From positions 1-53,440 of the forward strand of contig NJFT01000263.1 in the NCBI GenBank assembly GCA_002221725.1: a stretch of DNA of 53,440 bases, read 5' to 3'. A program made the translations under genes and the position numbers. Below, in pieces: positions 1 to 9,644 of the stretch; positions within the stretch are counted from its first letter, which is position 1, and each line of letters starts with the position of its first letter. Under the pieces are notes generated by a model. That model was not told the DNA's origin, made no database searches, and worked only from the letters and a program-made list of their open reading frames with translations. The DNA is from Scedosporium boydii (taxonomy: Eukaryota > Ascomycota > Sordariomycetes > Microascales > Microascaceae).

Positions 1-124
1 TTCGTTTCTATGACCATTAGACCAACCTTTCCAACATCGATCGCTTTGCGATCGATGTCTCCAAGATGACTGTTCCTTTCATTTTGTAGAGGGTGTTTTG
101 GTTTAGTTTCCCTACTCGATCACA
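1..124 (-). mobile_element. Truncated LTR, L family (contig edge)
   Basis: The reverse complement begins TGTGATCGAGTAGG, a TG-initiated LTR start. Bases 1-127 are the exact reverse complement of 53311-53437; the last 3 bases of that match lie outside the LTR and agree by chance. A RIP-mutated copy starts at 9335. The LTR runs off the left edge, so its length and other end are not visible. It interrupts a pogo-type transposase frame at 124/125. It holds a perfect hairpin at 34-58 (11 bp arms, TTT loop, CGATCG core). It is not RIP-mutated although its flank is, so it is a young insertion. Confidence 0.75.
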
Positions 125-721
125 ATACTTAATAAATAAAGTCTATAGCTAAGAACTAGGCTATTTCTTTTAGATTAAATACTTTTTAATATTTCTAAAA
201 ATAAGGCTATTATTAATATAGCCTTCTATTATTCCTATTTTATCTATATTATATCTATTTTCTTATTTAATATTCTTAATATTAGGTAGTTAGAAGTATT
301 AGAACTAGAACTATATTACTTTAGTTCTAGTACTATTTATATAAGTAGAATTAATAGATTTCCCTCTTATAGTCTTAATAGATAGGTTTCTTCTTAAAAA
401 TCCCTCTATCTACCTCTTTTTAAGTAGTCATATATCTCCTTAGGTCTTAAGGATTTTTTTTATAAAAGAGTAGACTTAGATATAAATTAGAGGAAGTCTT
501 AGAGCTCCTTAAGTTAGAACCTATACTATTAAGTAGGTTTCCTAGGAAGTACTAAGTCTCTATAAGCTAGAAAAGGCCTCTTTTCTTAGATTAGTACTAT
601 TTATTTAGTTTATAAGAGTTAGTCTTAGAATATCTTATTCTTTGATAGCCCTAGACTTTAATATCCTGTTTGCAATGGCATTGAGTGCATTCTGAAGGTC
701 TTCTTCTATATATTATTTCAT
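125..721 (-). pseudogene. RIP-degraded pogo/Fot-type (Tc1-mariner superfamily) transposase, N-terminal part
   Basis: Read on the minus strand from an ATG at 721, the frame matches the start of fungal pogo/Fot transposases. A psq-type helix-turn-helix comes first (EEDLQNALNAIANRI, then a KSRAIKE segment). A CENP-B/Tc5-type DNA-binding segment follows (RWIEGFLRRNLSIKTIRGKS-like, with W mutated to stop). The frame then enters the start of the DDE nuclease region (near KKQPSS...TLFI), where the L-family LTR cuts it at 124/125. The catalytic DDE half is absent from the window. Many in-frame TAG/TAA codons sit where Q/W is expected, and TpG/CpA is depleted. Dead copy. Family assignment is by motif recognition. 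Confidence 0.75.
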
Positions 722-830
722 TTTTAATTAGAAAAGCTAAATATAGAATATGAAGATGTTTGGATTTGAAATGGTAGAGGAATATGAGTTTGAAGTTGGT
801 TGGGATGAAATGGCGGTGTGGAATTTAGGG

Positions 831-881
831 TGTCAGAAAGTGGGGGGTGTTAGAAAGTGGGGGGTGTCAGCAAGGGGGGGG
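831..881. repeat. Three tandem 17 bp units, probable subterminal repeat of the pogo element
   Basis: Units at 831-847, 848-864 and 865-881 follow the pattern TGTYAGMAAGKGGGGGG. They lie just outside the transposase start and just before composition returns to normal. That position fits the terminal/subterminal region of the pogo-type element, whose outer end is probably near 885 (TTATAA follows). The opposite terminus is not in the window, so inverted terminal repeats cannot be confirmed. Confidence 0.6.
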
Positions 882-885
882 TCCA

Positions 886-1764
886 ACTTATAATTCTCAA
901 AACCAACAAAGTTAATCGGACACCAACATTCCAAAGCCATGTAAATAAATTTTCAGTTTATTTTGGACTGTCTAGGGGCCTCATAGCCTCTCCGCTCCAT
1001 GTTAACCGGCGGATCTATTTTGAGTCTCTCATAGGACGAGATGCCATTTCTCGGTTGTTTGACTGGGGACAGGATTTCAGCGGGGTGATGCAGTCGTGTC
1101 CTAAGCCATCCCAAAGGTATGATTTTTACTTGACACGACAACTATAGCCTAGGGTAGCCCAAAGCACAGACAAGCTCGTTCACCTGCTCTGGCTAAAGTG
1201 GGAGCTGCCTAGTTCCAAGTAGGAAGATGGTAATTCCCGAGGATCATATTGGAGACGTGTGGGCGTTATTATAATACTTGGCAAATAAGAATAATATCCT
1301 CTACAAAATGACATAAACCCGCATTCGAATATCAACCGGCGATGTCTGGTTGTGTGTGGGGAGAGATATTCAACTTCCAAGGTTTCCGTGAGCATAGCTC
1401 AACATTTCTGCTCTGCCATCCAACTGCAAACATGTGTAACTGACTCCCAGCCAAGGCAGGAATCATTGCCAAGACGAAAATCTGATTTTGACGCCGGGCC
1501 ATCCGCAACCGAAGGGGAAGTCGTCCAGCGAAAAACACTTACTCTGTACGGCTAGTGCTGGAGAAAATCAGCTGCCCGGCCCGGACCTGTGAAATTCAAG
1601 TACCGAGCCGCCAAGACAGCCTCCCGCTTATCCTATACTGCCGGATAGTGCTAATAAGGTTTAGTTAACATCAAGGACGGTAATGCCGATAATAGGTTGT
1701 CTGGAATATTACTTCTTTGAGATTTAAGCTATTATTGTCCTTTTTGTGAAAAGTCAGGGTCGAG
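886..1764. other. Non-coding upstream region of the esterase
   Basis: Normal base composition with CpG, CpA and TpG present, in contrast to the RIP tracts. Small open frames on both strands (up to 96 codons) resemble no recognised protein and have no splice-consistent extension. The stretch presumably contains the esterase promoter. I see no clear TATA box or known operator. Confidence 0.5.
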
Positions 1765-1905
1765 ATGGCATATTTCTTCTCTCACCACTCGCTATTTGTG
1801 AATCATGAGACCCATTTCCGTTTCAACGACCTCAGCGCTGCTAATTTTAAGTGGCATAGCTCTCGCTTTTGCGAGGGCAGGATGCGAACTAGTCGTAGAC
1901 CTTGA
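1765..1905 (+). promoter_or_regulatory. Upstream ORF overlapping the esterase start
   Basis: An ATG at 1765 opens a 46-codon frame ending at TGA 1903-1905. It is in the +1 frame relative to the esterase and overlaps its ATG at 1805. If the transcript starts upstream of 1765, ribosomes would meet this ATG first and bypass the real start. It could therefore reduce translation, or the true transcript start may lie between 1768 and 1804. The peptide has no recognised domain. Confidence 0.35.
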
Positions 1906-3652
1906 AACTTCTAGACACCGAGCAATTGAGAACGTATGCGCCCACTAGCATGTTACTGGACATTCAAGACTTCTTTTTAACATTGACCGATTCAAGGCAA
2001 CTAGGAGTTTCTACACCTTTAAAAACATACCTTACGCCGAACCACCGCTAGGAGATCGTCGCTTCATGGCCCCAGTCCCGAAGACCACAATTAATCGCAC
2101 AATTGATGACGGCTCCAATACACGAATCTGCTATCAGGCTACAGGAAATTTCTACCAATACTCTCTGCCACTCGTCCAGGCATATGCCGCCGGCTGTGGC
2201 AATGTTTCGGAGGCATCTCTTGGAAGCTCTGAGGCCTTGACCCAGTCGGAGGATTGTCTCCTTCTCGACGTACATGTGCCAAAGGGAGTTTGGAAAAATC
2301 GTGTCGATGTCAAGAGACCCGTGTTGGTGTGGATCCATGGCGGCGGTTACACGAAGTGGTCGAAAGAAGCGATTAATGTTGGGGGAATACTGACTAGCAG
2401 CCTCGGGGACAGTAAAGATGGAATAATCGTAGTAACAATCAACTATCGCCTGTAAGCATCGCTGTAGACTCCTCCTCAAGACTCCCTTCCCTAGGTATAA
2501 TGCTGACTGTAACGGCAGTGGTCTCTTTGGCTTCCCCCCGCAGAAAGCAGGTATGCGAGATGTTGCCTCGAACGCTGGACTCTATGACCAGCGCCTTGCT
2601 CTCGGTTGGGTTCAAGATCACATTCATAGGTTTGGAGGTAATCCAGAGCGAGTGACAGTTATTGGAGAATCGGCTGGCGGTGGGAGTGTTATGGCACAGC
2701 TGGTAGCTTTCGGAGGAGAGGATGGATCTTCGCCATTCCAAAGGGCAATTCTCCAGAGTCCCGCGATGAAACCCATCATCAATGCTTCGCAATACGAACT
2801 AGTATACGACTATCTTTTAGAAACTTCGGGACTAGAAAGCTACGACAAGTTGCGGAACTTGTCATCGAAGGATGTCCAAGCTATCAATATGGCAATGGTT
2901 GCTAACGCTGCATTTGCAGATACTGTCTTCCGTATGTCTTCTGTTGAGCAGCGGAATTCCTTGTCTCAGCTAACCAAAACTACACAGAACTCAATGTGGA
3001 CGGGGAACTCCTCCGAGATATTCCGGCCCGACTTCTAATGCAGAATAAAATCGATCGGTCGGTGGATATTCTCGTCGCCCATAATAGCAACGAAGGCGTT
3101 ATGTTTACAGACCCCCGTACGGAAGATGGCGGCACCTTTAGAGCATATTTCGCAAATCTTCTCCCGGACCTCTCATCTGAGAAACTTGACACGATGGCGA
3201 CTGAGATATATCCGCCGGACTTCTCAGGGACACAGCCATACAAGAATCACATGGAGAGATTAGTCCTGGCTGTTGGGGACTGCCTTTTCGATTGCTACGC
3301 TTTTGGTATGAACCTTGCGTATGAGAACCAGACCAGAGGTTATCTTTTTGATATCTGTCCTGGCGTACATGCCCAGGACGTGTCATATTCGCTCCATGAC
3401 GGCGAAGAGACGGATTACTTTGGGCGGCCAATAGATTTCTTGGCGGCTGGGGCTATGAAGAGTTGGATCGTTGATTTCACGCTGATGGGCGGAAGGCATG
3501 GTAGTGCAGCAAGGCAATTGCCGATTTTTGGATCAACGGCCAGAATTCTGCATCTGAGAAAGCAAGACGCAACCGAGTCTAATTTCACAGAAGTGAGGGA
3601 TCCTGCCGCAAATTCTCGGTGTCAGTTCTGGCTTGACGGAGTTTTTGCTTAA
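1805..3652 (+). CDS. Secreted type-B carboxylesterase/lipase, three introns
   Basis: Alpha/beta-hydrolase of the COesterase family (PF00135), which hydrolyses carboxylic esters, probably outside the cell. Exons 1805-1933, 1997-2451, 2519-2931 and 2988-3652 give 553 residues, a normal family length. All three introns (63, 67 and 56 bp) have GT...AG ends and plausible branch points. Residues 1-25 form a signal peptide (a charged start, then a hydrophobic core such as [13 protein letters not shown]). Motifs in order: [12 protein letters not shown], oxyanion-hole HGGG (157-160), INYRLGLFGFP across intron 2, nucleophile Ser246 in GESAGG, acid Glu368 in HNSNEG, His460 in PGVHAQD, and the usual ending [13 protein letters not shown]. 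The triad is complete and no RIP damage is seen. Without splicing, intron 2 and intron 3 would each break the frame. Substrate cannot be told. The start was chosen because it gives the signal peptide. Confidence 0.9.
1934..1996 (+). other. Esterase intron 1
   Basis: GTATGC donor, TTAAC/TTGAC branch region and CAAG acceptor, 63 bp, phase 0. Removal joins ...RAIEN to [15 protein letters not shown], restoring the family pattern. Confidence 0.75.
2452..2518 (+). other. Esterase intron 2
   Basis: GTAAGC donor, CTGAC/TGTAAC branch region and GGCAG acceptor, 67 bp. It splits a Leu codon after two bases. Removal creates the family signature INYRLGLFGFP. Confidence 0.85.
2932..2987 (+). other. Esterase intron 3
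   Basis: GTATGT donor, GCTAAC branch point and ACACAG acceptor, 56 bp. Without its removal the frame stops at 3036-3038. With it, ...ADTVFQ continues into [16 protein letters not shown]. Confidence 0.85.
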
Positions 3653-3938
3653 AGAGGCGCGGGTTTCAAGAAATTAAATTAAATGTTCTTGACTCATATT
3701 CGTGTCAACAGGGAAGGCTCGGCGATCCGAGAGTTGAGTTCCTTCTTTTCGCTGTGCAAGTTTGGACGGTGAGTGACACCGCGATGCCCGCCAATGAGTG
3801 GATTTATAACCTCAAGATTCTATTACCAGGCAGACATAGTCGACTCGCCGGTCCTGAGAATCCAAGGACGAGTTCTGTGACGCTCGAATTGCACCACTAA
3901 GACTTCAATATATTGTGAACGAGAACATTAGAAACTGG
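3653..3938. other. Intergenic region between convergent genes
   Basis: Normal-composition spacer holding the 3' ends of the esterase (plus) and the phosphoesterase (minus). I see no further coding or structural feature. Confidence 0.5.
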
Positions 3939-3941
3939 CAA

Positions 3942-4700
3942 TTATTCAACAATAATGATCTTATCAGGATCAAAGTTAAAAGAGTCCTCCCGCCCATATC
4001 CCCTCTGGTTGGCCACGACTCTCTTCCCTGTCTGAGAGTCCACAAAATCGCAATTAAAATGTGTATGACCAAACGCCCAAACTTTCACGGCAGGACTGGT
4101 CCAGCACCTTTCTTGCTCGAGGGTCGTGACAAAAGCCGTCTGCACGCCACGATTATCCTCAAGGTGGTCAGGATCGTTTGCTTCCGGCAAGTTTGTCAGA
4201 CTGTAGTGTGTGAGGATGACAATGCGACGCTCTGGCTCGGTGCGGTAGATGGTTTCCACTTCATTGTTCAGCCACTCGAGATCTGTTTGATGGCTTGCGT
4301 TGTGCCTGTCCACACTCCAGTTGGTAATCATGGAAAAGTCGGAAACGAACAGGGCGGTAGTGCTCTTTTGCGAGTCGGAAATGCGGGAGAAGAGAGTGCA
4401 GCCCAGAACAGTGACCGTGGGTGATAGATCGAGCCGCCTTCTGTCCAGCAGCACAAACTGTCCAAGTGAGGAACCACCATGGTTCTCAAGTTGGGCCCTC
4501 CTCCGATCAGAAACTGACTGTTCAAAATCGCGCAATATATAGACAGCAGCCGAGGATGTAAAGTTTTGCCGTTCATCTAAGGCGCCATCGTATTCGTAGG
4601 GTTCGTGATTCCCTATGACGAAGCATACAATGTCGAACTGCTCAAGCTGGCCCTCCAGAAACTGAAAAAGCCGCCTGTCGTGAACGTGGCCAATATCAGC
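3942..4700 (-). pseudogene. Calcineurin-like metallophosphoesterase lacking its 5' part
   Basis: About 252 residues are readable from 4700 leftwards. Metal-binding motifs in order: DIGHVHD (GD motif region), GNHEPY, TVLGCTLFS, ILTHYS and GHTHFNCD, ending NQRGYG...DKIIIVE. This matches small fungal cytosolic metallophosphoesterases of about 280-300 residues. The expected first 40-45 residues, with the first metal ligands (S-D-L-H-L-E type), are not found upstream. At 4700 there is either an intron acceptor (TATTAG) or a one-base frameshift: inserting T breaks a readable LLG-DIG. The 5' exon has probably been lost or shifted at the edge of the repeat block, so the protein is likely inactive. 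Codon usage is normal and RIP is not evident. Convergent with the esterase. Confidence 0.7.
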
Positions 4701-4980
4701 CTAATAGCTGAGACGAATCTAGACGTTCACGATTTCCGTTGCTGGCCGCGGTCCTGAGCCGCGGCTGCTCTACCCTGAGCTGCGGTGAGCCCAGTGTGTG
4801 CGTGTACTGCACAGCCCCCGAGCCTCCTTTCTGGCCACCCCGGCTAAAGTTACCATTTTAAAATGGATAGAATCCCTCCAAGAAAATTCTTATTGTCCGG
4901 AAGCATCCAGGATCTATAACATCCTAACTTCCAGAACAATCTCCATTTTCCAATAACTCTTTCCTATTTAAGAAAATAAA
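4701..4980. other. Transition from gene island to AT-rich repeats
   Basis: GC-rich at 4740-4850, with a small CCGCGG...CCGCGG hairpin at 4746-4764, then a sharp drop in GC from about 4960. No recognisable coding sequence, although the missing phosphoesterase 5' exon should lie here. Nothing else can be assigned. Confidence 0.4.
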
Positions 4981-5111
4981 TTTATTAATAAAATTACATT
5001 TACTCTAAGTATATCTCTTATCTTTCCTATCTCTCTCTCTCTACCTTATACTATTAGACTTTATTCTAGTTTAATTTAATAATAGCTATAACTAATTACT
5101 TAGCTTCTCTT
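4981..5111. other. AT-rich flank with a CT microsatellite
   Basis: Low-complexity AT-rich sequence with a (CT)n run near 5030-5041, directly left of the K LTR. No coding signal. Confidence 0.4.
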
Positions 5112-5566
5112 TATTATAATCCTAATACTTAGGGTTCTAGTTAATTAATAGAATAGAGTAGTATTAGAATAGTAAGTACTTATTATAAATAAGTAAAGTA
5201 GTTAAATAGTATTTATAATAATATAGTAAAAAGTATATATTTAAGTATAAAATATAGTTATTACTTAAATTAACTATTAGAAAAACTTAAAAGAAAGACT
5301 AGATATATAATAGAACTTATAATTTATATAAATATTTTTCTTTTTAAACTTTTCTTAGGACTAATTATAATTCTCTATTAGTTTTATTAAAGACTAACTA
5401 TAGTTCCTAGTTAGTCCTAGTTCAAACTAATTATAATAAGGAATTAGTCTTAGAACTAACTCTCTTCTTATTTAATCCTCTCTCTATTAGTTTATATTAC
5501 TTTATAGTTTATTTTTTCTACTATAACTAACTACTTATGGGTTTCTAATATAGTTAACTTATAATA
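5112..5566 (-). repeat. 3' LTR of element K
   Basis: The left end, TATTATAATCC, is the RIP form of the end seen at the other chromoviral LTRs (compare TGTTACAATCC in solo LTR G). The right end, TATAATATAATA, is followed by CCTCCTCTCC, the reverse complement of the polypurine tract that also precedes the 3' LTR of C. Its length of about 455 bp fits the C LTRs. Confidence 0.65.
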
Positions 5567-5739
5567 TAATACCTCCTCTCCTTAGTCTTTATCTTTAAAG
5601 ACTATATATATAATCTAATCTTATACTTCTATTTTTATTAATTATTTCTACTTCTTTTCCTTTTCTAAATTTCTAAAAATACTAATATTATAATAAACTA
5701 TATTTTAAAATATTATATTAATAAACCTATTTCTAACTA

Positions 5740-6270
5740 AAAGACTTATAAAGTTAAAGTCCTAGTCTAATATATTTTTATTATAGGTAAGGAGGAGAAA
5801 AATATATTATATATTTATTATTATAAAGTAAAAATAGTATATTTATTTATAGTAGGTTCCTCTTACTATAAGGAGTATACTTATTAGAAGAAATCTTATA
5901 ATAGGAATTTTATTACCTCTTCTTATTTATTTCTTCCCTTTCTTACTTTCCTTTTACTTCTACTTACTTTCCTAATTACTTATTCCCTAGCTACAACTTA
6001 CTAGGTAGAGGAAGATCTTTCTAAGATAGAAAATGATCTAGCTAAGGCCTTAGCTTAAGTAGCTTATCTTAAAAAATAGTAGAATACTTTTAAAGAGAAG
6101 AATACTATACTATTCTACTATAGTCTTTAGGGTCTAGAGGAGAGTAAGGGATCTAAAGGTATTATTTTAACTATTTAGTAAGTAGTTAAAGATATTTAGT
6201 CTCTAGGTACCTTTAATATAATCAATTAGGATTTAATTAGGTTATCTCTAGATCTATAACTAATAGATTT
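5740..6270 (+). pseudogene. Opposite-strand Cys-motif ORF of element K (degraded)
   Basis: Plus strand, opposite to K's pol, between the chromodomain end and the 3' LTR. About 5790-5905 reads ILYIYYYKVKIVYLFIV, then SSYYKEYTY and SYN. With Cys-to-Tyr RIP changes allowed, this parallels the CX2C...C...CX2C...YN pattern of the A and C copies. A Gln/Lys/Glu-rich part follows at about 6010-6150, probably after an intron. Function unknown; see the finding on antisense genes. Confidence 0.45.
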
Positions 6271-6279
6271 TAAAGTTTT

Positions 6280-7427
6280 ATTAGATTTTTCTAGCAGAAT
6301 ATAGTAAGAAGTTACTAGCTACTTATTAGATATTTAATAAATTCTTAAGTATTAGTATTATATTTATAACTTTTCTATTTTATTAGATATTTAACTTTTT
6401 ATTATCTTCTATTAAGTTAAAGATCTTTTTAGCTTTATAAATATCTTTTTCTACTTTAACTTTAATAAACTTTTTTATAAGTATATTATTATATATAGGT
6501 TTTAAAAATATAATATAAAAGACTAGGTTATACTTTATAGTTTCTAGTAAATTAAGTTTATAATTAACTTTTAAGACTTTTTATTTAATAGTAAATAGTC
6601 TTAACTTTTTATAGTCTAATTTATTACTTAGTTATTTAGTTTTAATTTAAAGATCCTTAGTTTCTAATTTCTTTTATAGTAACTAGACCTTGCTTCCCCT
6701 CTTAAGAGTTAGTCTCTTAAGCTACTTATTATTAGTATAATACTTTATTCTTTCTTAAATAAACTATAGTTCTTTAACTAATTACTTATATAGTTTCTTT
6801 ATTTTATCTATTATAAGAATTACTTATTCTACTTAGGTTTTTATATTTACTAGTTTAAATTCTTTCCTAGGTTTAATATTATAGTTTATATAGAATAGTA
6901 ATATTTAAGTACTTTTTAAGATATTAGTATTATAAGCTCTTTAAGCTAAGAGTAGTAGTAATACCTAGTTGTCTTATTCCTAGTTGATATAGTATTATAG
7001 GTATATCTTAAATATCTAGTTTATTTATTCTACCTACTTTTATATTTCTAAGTAGTAAGTAGTAGATATCTTATAGTTAATTTCCATTTTATCTAATAAG
7101 CTCTACTAAAAGTATAAGATAAATAACTTACTTCTATTAAAGTTAATTTCTTTTAGTAAGTTATAGTTTACTATAATTATCTATAAAAATAGCTTAGTAA
7201 ACTATAGTACTTTTATTACTTTATTATAAAATATAAAATAAGTATACTTTATTAATTTATTAATTACTACTATAATATTATTATATTTTATTTTAATAGC
7301 TAGGTCTTTTAATAGTAGTAGTTTAATAATAAAGTTAATTATAATCTTTTATTATAATATTTTAAGTACTAGTATTAATTATAATTATCTATAAGGCTTA
7401 TAAAGTCGACTTTTATTCTTTCTATAC
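6280..7427 (-). pseudogene. Chromodomain and integrase remnant of element K
   Basis: Read leftwards from 7427: a KNKSRLYKPY-like stretch just after the HHCC region, the DDE core around IIVVINKLIKYTYF, then LLDKMEINYK and STTYYLEI, then a chromodomain (YLIK*KSY...EFIKYL; stop = former W) near 6390-6480. The many in-frame TAG/TAA codons are Q/W positions in copies A and D. Confidence 0.6.
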
Positions 7428-7649
7428 TATAAAGATATATTATATATAGCTCGAAGAAAGACTAGTATTACTAAGAAGTATATAATTTTCAAAAGTTAAT
7501 TAATAATTAAAACTTTAACTTACTTCCTAGACTAACTTATATCTTCTAAAGACTCCTTTTATCTCTAACTATACTCTAACTAAGCTTTATAGCTAAGTTA
7601 TTCTAATAGCAAGTCCTATACTATAGTATACTTTTATATATACCTTACA
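7428..7649 (-). repeat. 3' LTR of B1
   Basis: 222 bp, homologous over its whole length to 15985-16182 plus 23657-23680 and to 34834-35055. On the minus strand it starts TGTAAGGTATA and is preceded by the purine-rich AAGGGGATAAT (7650-7660), a good polypurine tract. Confidence 0.75.
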
Positions 7650-9334
7650 ATTATCCCCTTAAGGCTATCTATTAGTCTTTATAAATAGGCCTTATCTTAG
7701 GCTCTAATAGTACTATACTTTTATCTCCTAATCCTTCCCTTATTATTTAGATTTATAGTAGTAATATTATTTTACTTTATTAGTATATAGTTATTATAAT
7801 ACTTTATTATCTATTATTAGAGAGATTATTATAGTAAAAGTTTTTTATTACTTTATTTATTATTTTATCCTCCTATAGTCTCTAATTAGTCTCTAATTAG
7901 ATAATATATTTACTTTCTATTATTTTAATTAGTTTTTTATTATAAGGCTTAGTTAAGTTACTTACTATTTATAAATATCTTACTATATTATATTATTCTT
8001 TCTAGGAAAATTTTTCTTCCTTATATATATTATTATTTTTTAATTTATATTAATAACTATTTTTTTTTAAAAATATTATATATTTCTATCTCTACTCCTT
8101 TAATATCTTATAAGATATCTATAATTATTTCCTTATTTAAGATTATATTTTAGCTTTACTTTATTAAAAGTAACTTACTAATCTTTTATAATCTTAAAAT
8201 CAAATAGCTAATTAGATTTAATATTAAGCTATACTTCTATTATATTATAAACTATTATTATTTTACTTAGGCTCTCTACCTCCTTATAGAGGCTAGTTAT
8301 ATCTATATACTTTACTATACTAATAGGAAGGCTTATTATAAAGTTTAAGTTTCTAAATCTCTATTTTTTTATAAACTAATCTATACTAACTTTCTAATTT
8401 TTTAGATTCCTAAAAAACTTCTTAGAGCCTATTAATAAGTTTTAATATTTTAAATAGACATTATAGCTTAATAAGCTACTAGAGATCATTATAAGCTAAA
8501 TATTAAACTCTTTACTAATTAAAATCTTCTTAAATACTTTTATTTTCTTTTATAAAGCTTTATAGATAATATTATTTATACTATACCTTCTAAGAAAGCT
8601 AATTAAAGTGAAGATATATTCCTTATTATCTAGACTTAGCTTTATCTTAATATAATTACTACTACTTAGGACCTAATATATATCTTATTTTTCCTTACTT
8701 CTTCCTTTATATTATATTCTCTAATCTAACTCTACTTTATTATCTAGGTTTAAGATTATAACTCCTAAGAAATCTAGTATTATCTTACTATCTTTAATTA
8801 AGTTAAGTTAGAAAACGCTTAATATAAGGCTTCTAAGAAGATCTAAAAAGCTATTACTTTTATTAATAATAGTTTATACTTTCTTAATTTCTATAATATT
8901 TTTAATTTTATTTAAGTCCTAACTACTTTTATTTAAAATTTTACTACTTTTACTAACTATCTTAATAACTTATTTTAAGTTTATAATATTTTTTTAGAAG
9001 TTAATAAAAGTAAATCTAATTTAAAAAAAAATAAAGTATAGACTAGATACTAGTAAGTTTACTAGATAAATATTAACTTAATCTTTTTAAATTATAATTA
9101 CTTTTTAGCTAATAAAGCTAATATAATTTATAATATCTTATATATTTTTAGCTTACTTACTACTAAAAATATTAAATCTTACTATTACTATTATATCTTA
9201 TATAAACTTACTCTAATTTAGCTAAATAGTTAATATTAAATTTATAATATTTATATTTATATAAGTTTTTAGATCTAACTTTTTAATAATACTAATATAG
9301 AGGAAGAAAAGGAGAATATTACTAGTAATATTAG
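7650..9334 (+). pseudogene. 3' non-pol region of B1 with a possible opposite-strand Cys-rich ORF
   Basis: This part lies between B1's integrase side and its 3' LTR. Heavily RIP-mutated. On the plus strand (opposite to B1 pol) a frame near 9174-9334 has Tyr clusters at Cys-like spacing (YYYYYILYK, later QYQIYNIYIY), then an acidic NNTNIEEEKENI stretch. This frame is broken by the L-type LTR at 9335. It may continue as the Ser/Asn-rich frame after that LTR. Elsewhere in 7661-8880 I see only AT-rich sequence with no confident frame. Confidence 0.3.
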
Positions 9335-9640
9335 TGTGATCGAGTAGGAAAACTAAACTAAAATACCTTCTATAAAATGAAAAAAACAGTTATCTTAGAG
9401 ATATTAATCGTAATGCGATTGATATTAGAAAGGTTAGTCTAATGGTTATAGAAAAGAAACTGGAATCGAAAAGGAAAAGAAGAATTCTGATTGAAAAAGA
9501 TATTCTAACTTAAAGTCGATAGCTACTAAGGAATTCTTTACTTTTTATTCTATGCCGCTGCTGCCACGCGTCACGTGCTATGTGGCAGCTACTACTACAA
9601 GCCACAGTTGCCACATGCTAGTCGCCCTACGCACTAATAT
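9335..9640 (+). repeat. L-family LTR inside B1 (RIP-mutated; right end uncertain)
   Basis: Bases 9335-9461 match the LTR starts at both window edges but with many C-to-T and G-to-A changes, so this is an older copy. A GC-rich part at 9554-9632 escaped mutation. The right end is probably near 9632-9645 (CGCCCTACGCACTAATATA). No polypurine tract or internal region is seen on either side, so it is probably a solo LTR. I could not find a convincing target duplication. Confidence 0.6.
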
Positions 9641-9644
9641 ACTA

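Larger units (their letters stand above)
5112..7427 (-). mobile_element. Element K: 3' portion of a RIP-degraded chromovirus (Ty3/gypsy)
   Basis: Minus-strand fragment related to elements A and C. From left to right it has a 3' LTR, a polypurine tract, an opposite-strand ORF, a chromodomain and the integrase. It is cut at 7427, within the integrase zinc-binding region, by the LTR of B1. The rest of K (RT, gag, 5' LTR) is not found next to the other end of B1, so it was lost or moved. CpA, TpG and CpG are almost absent. Confidence 0.75.

Noticed and set aside
857..1147. 96-codon plus-strand ORF upstream of the esterase
   Set aside because: Starts inside the 17 bp tandem repeat, with no recognisable protein character or splice context.
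2048..2479. 143-codon minus-strand ORF opposite the esterase
   Set aside because: Lies opposite the esterase exon that carries the HGGG motif; no independent features.
3915..4576. Plus- and minus-strand ORFs of 80-169 codons overlapping the phosphoesterase
   Set aside because: Shadows of the phosphoesterase frame, which has several conserved motifs in order.
5000..9330. Mitochondrial or AT-isochore origin for the extreme AT content
   Set aside because: The tract contains nuclear LTR retrotransposon remnants with stops at former Q/W codons and loss of CpA/TpG/CpG, but not of CpC/CpT, which is RIP rather than mitochondrial composition.
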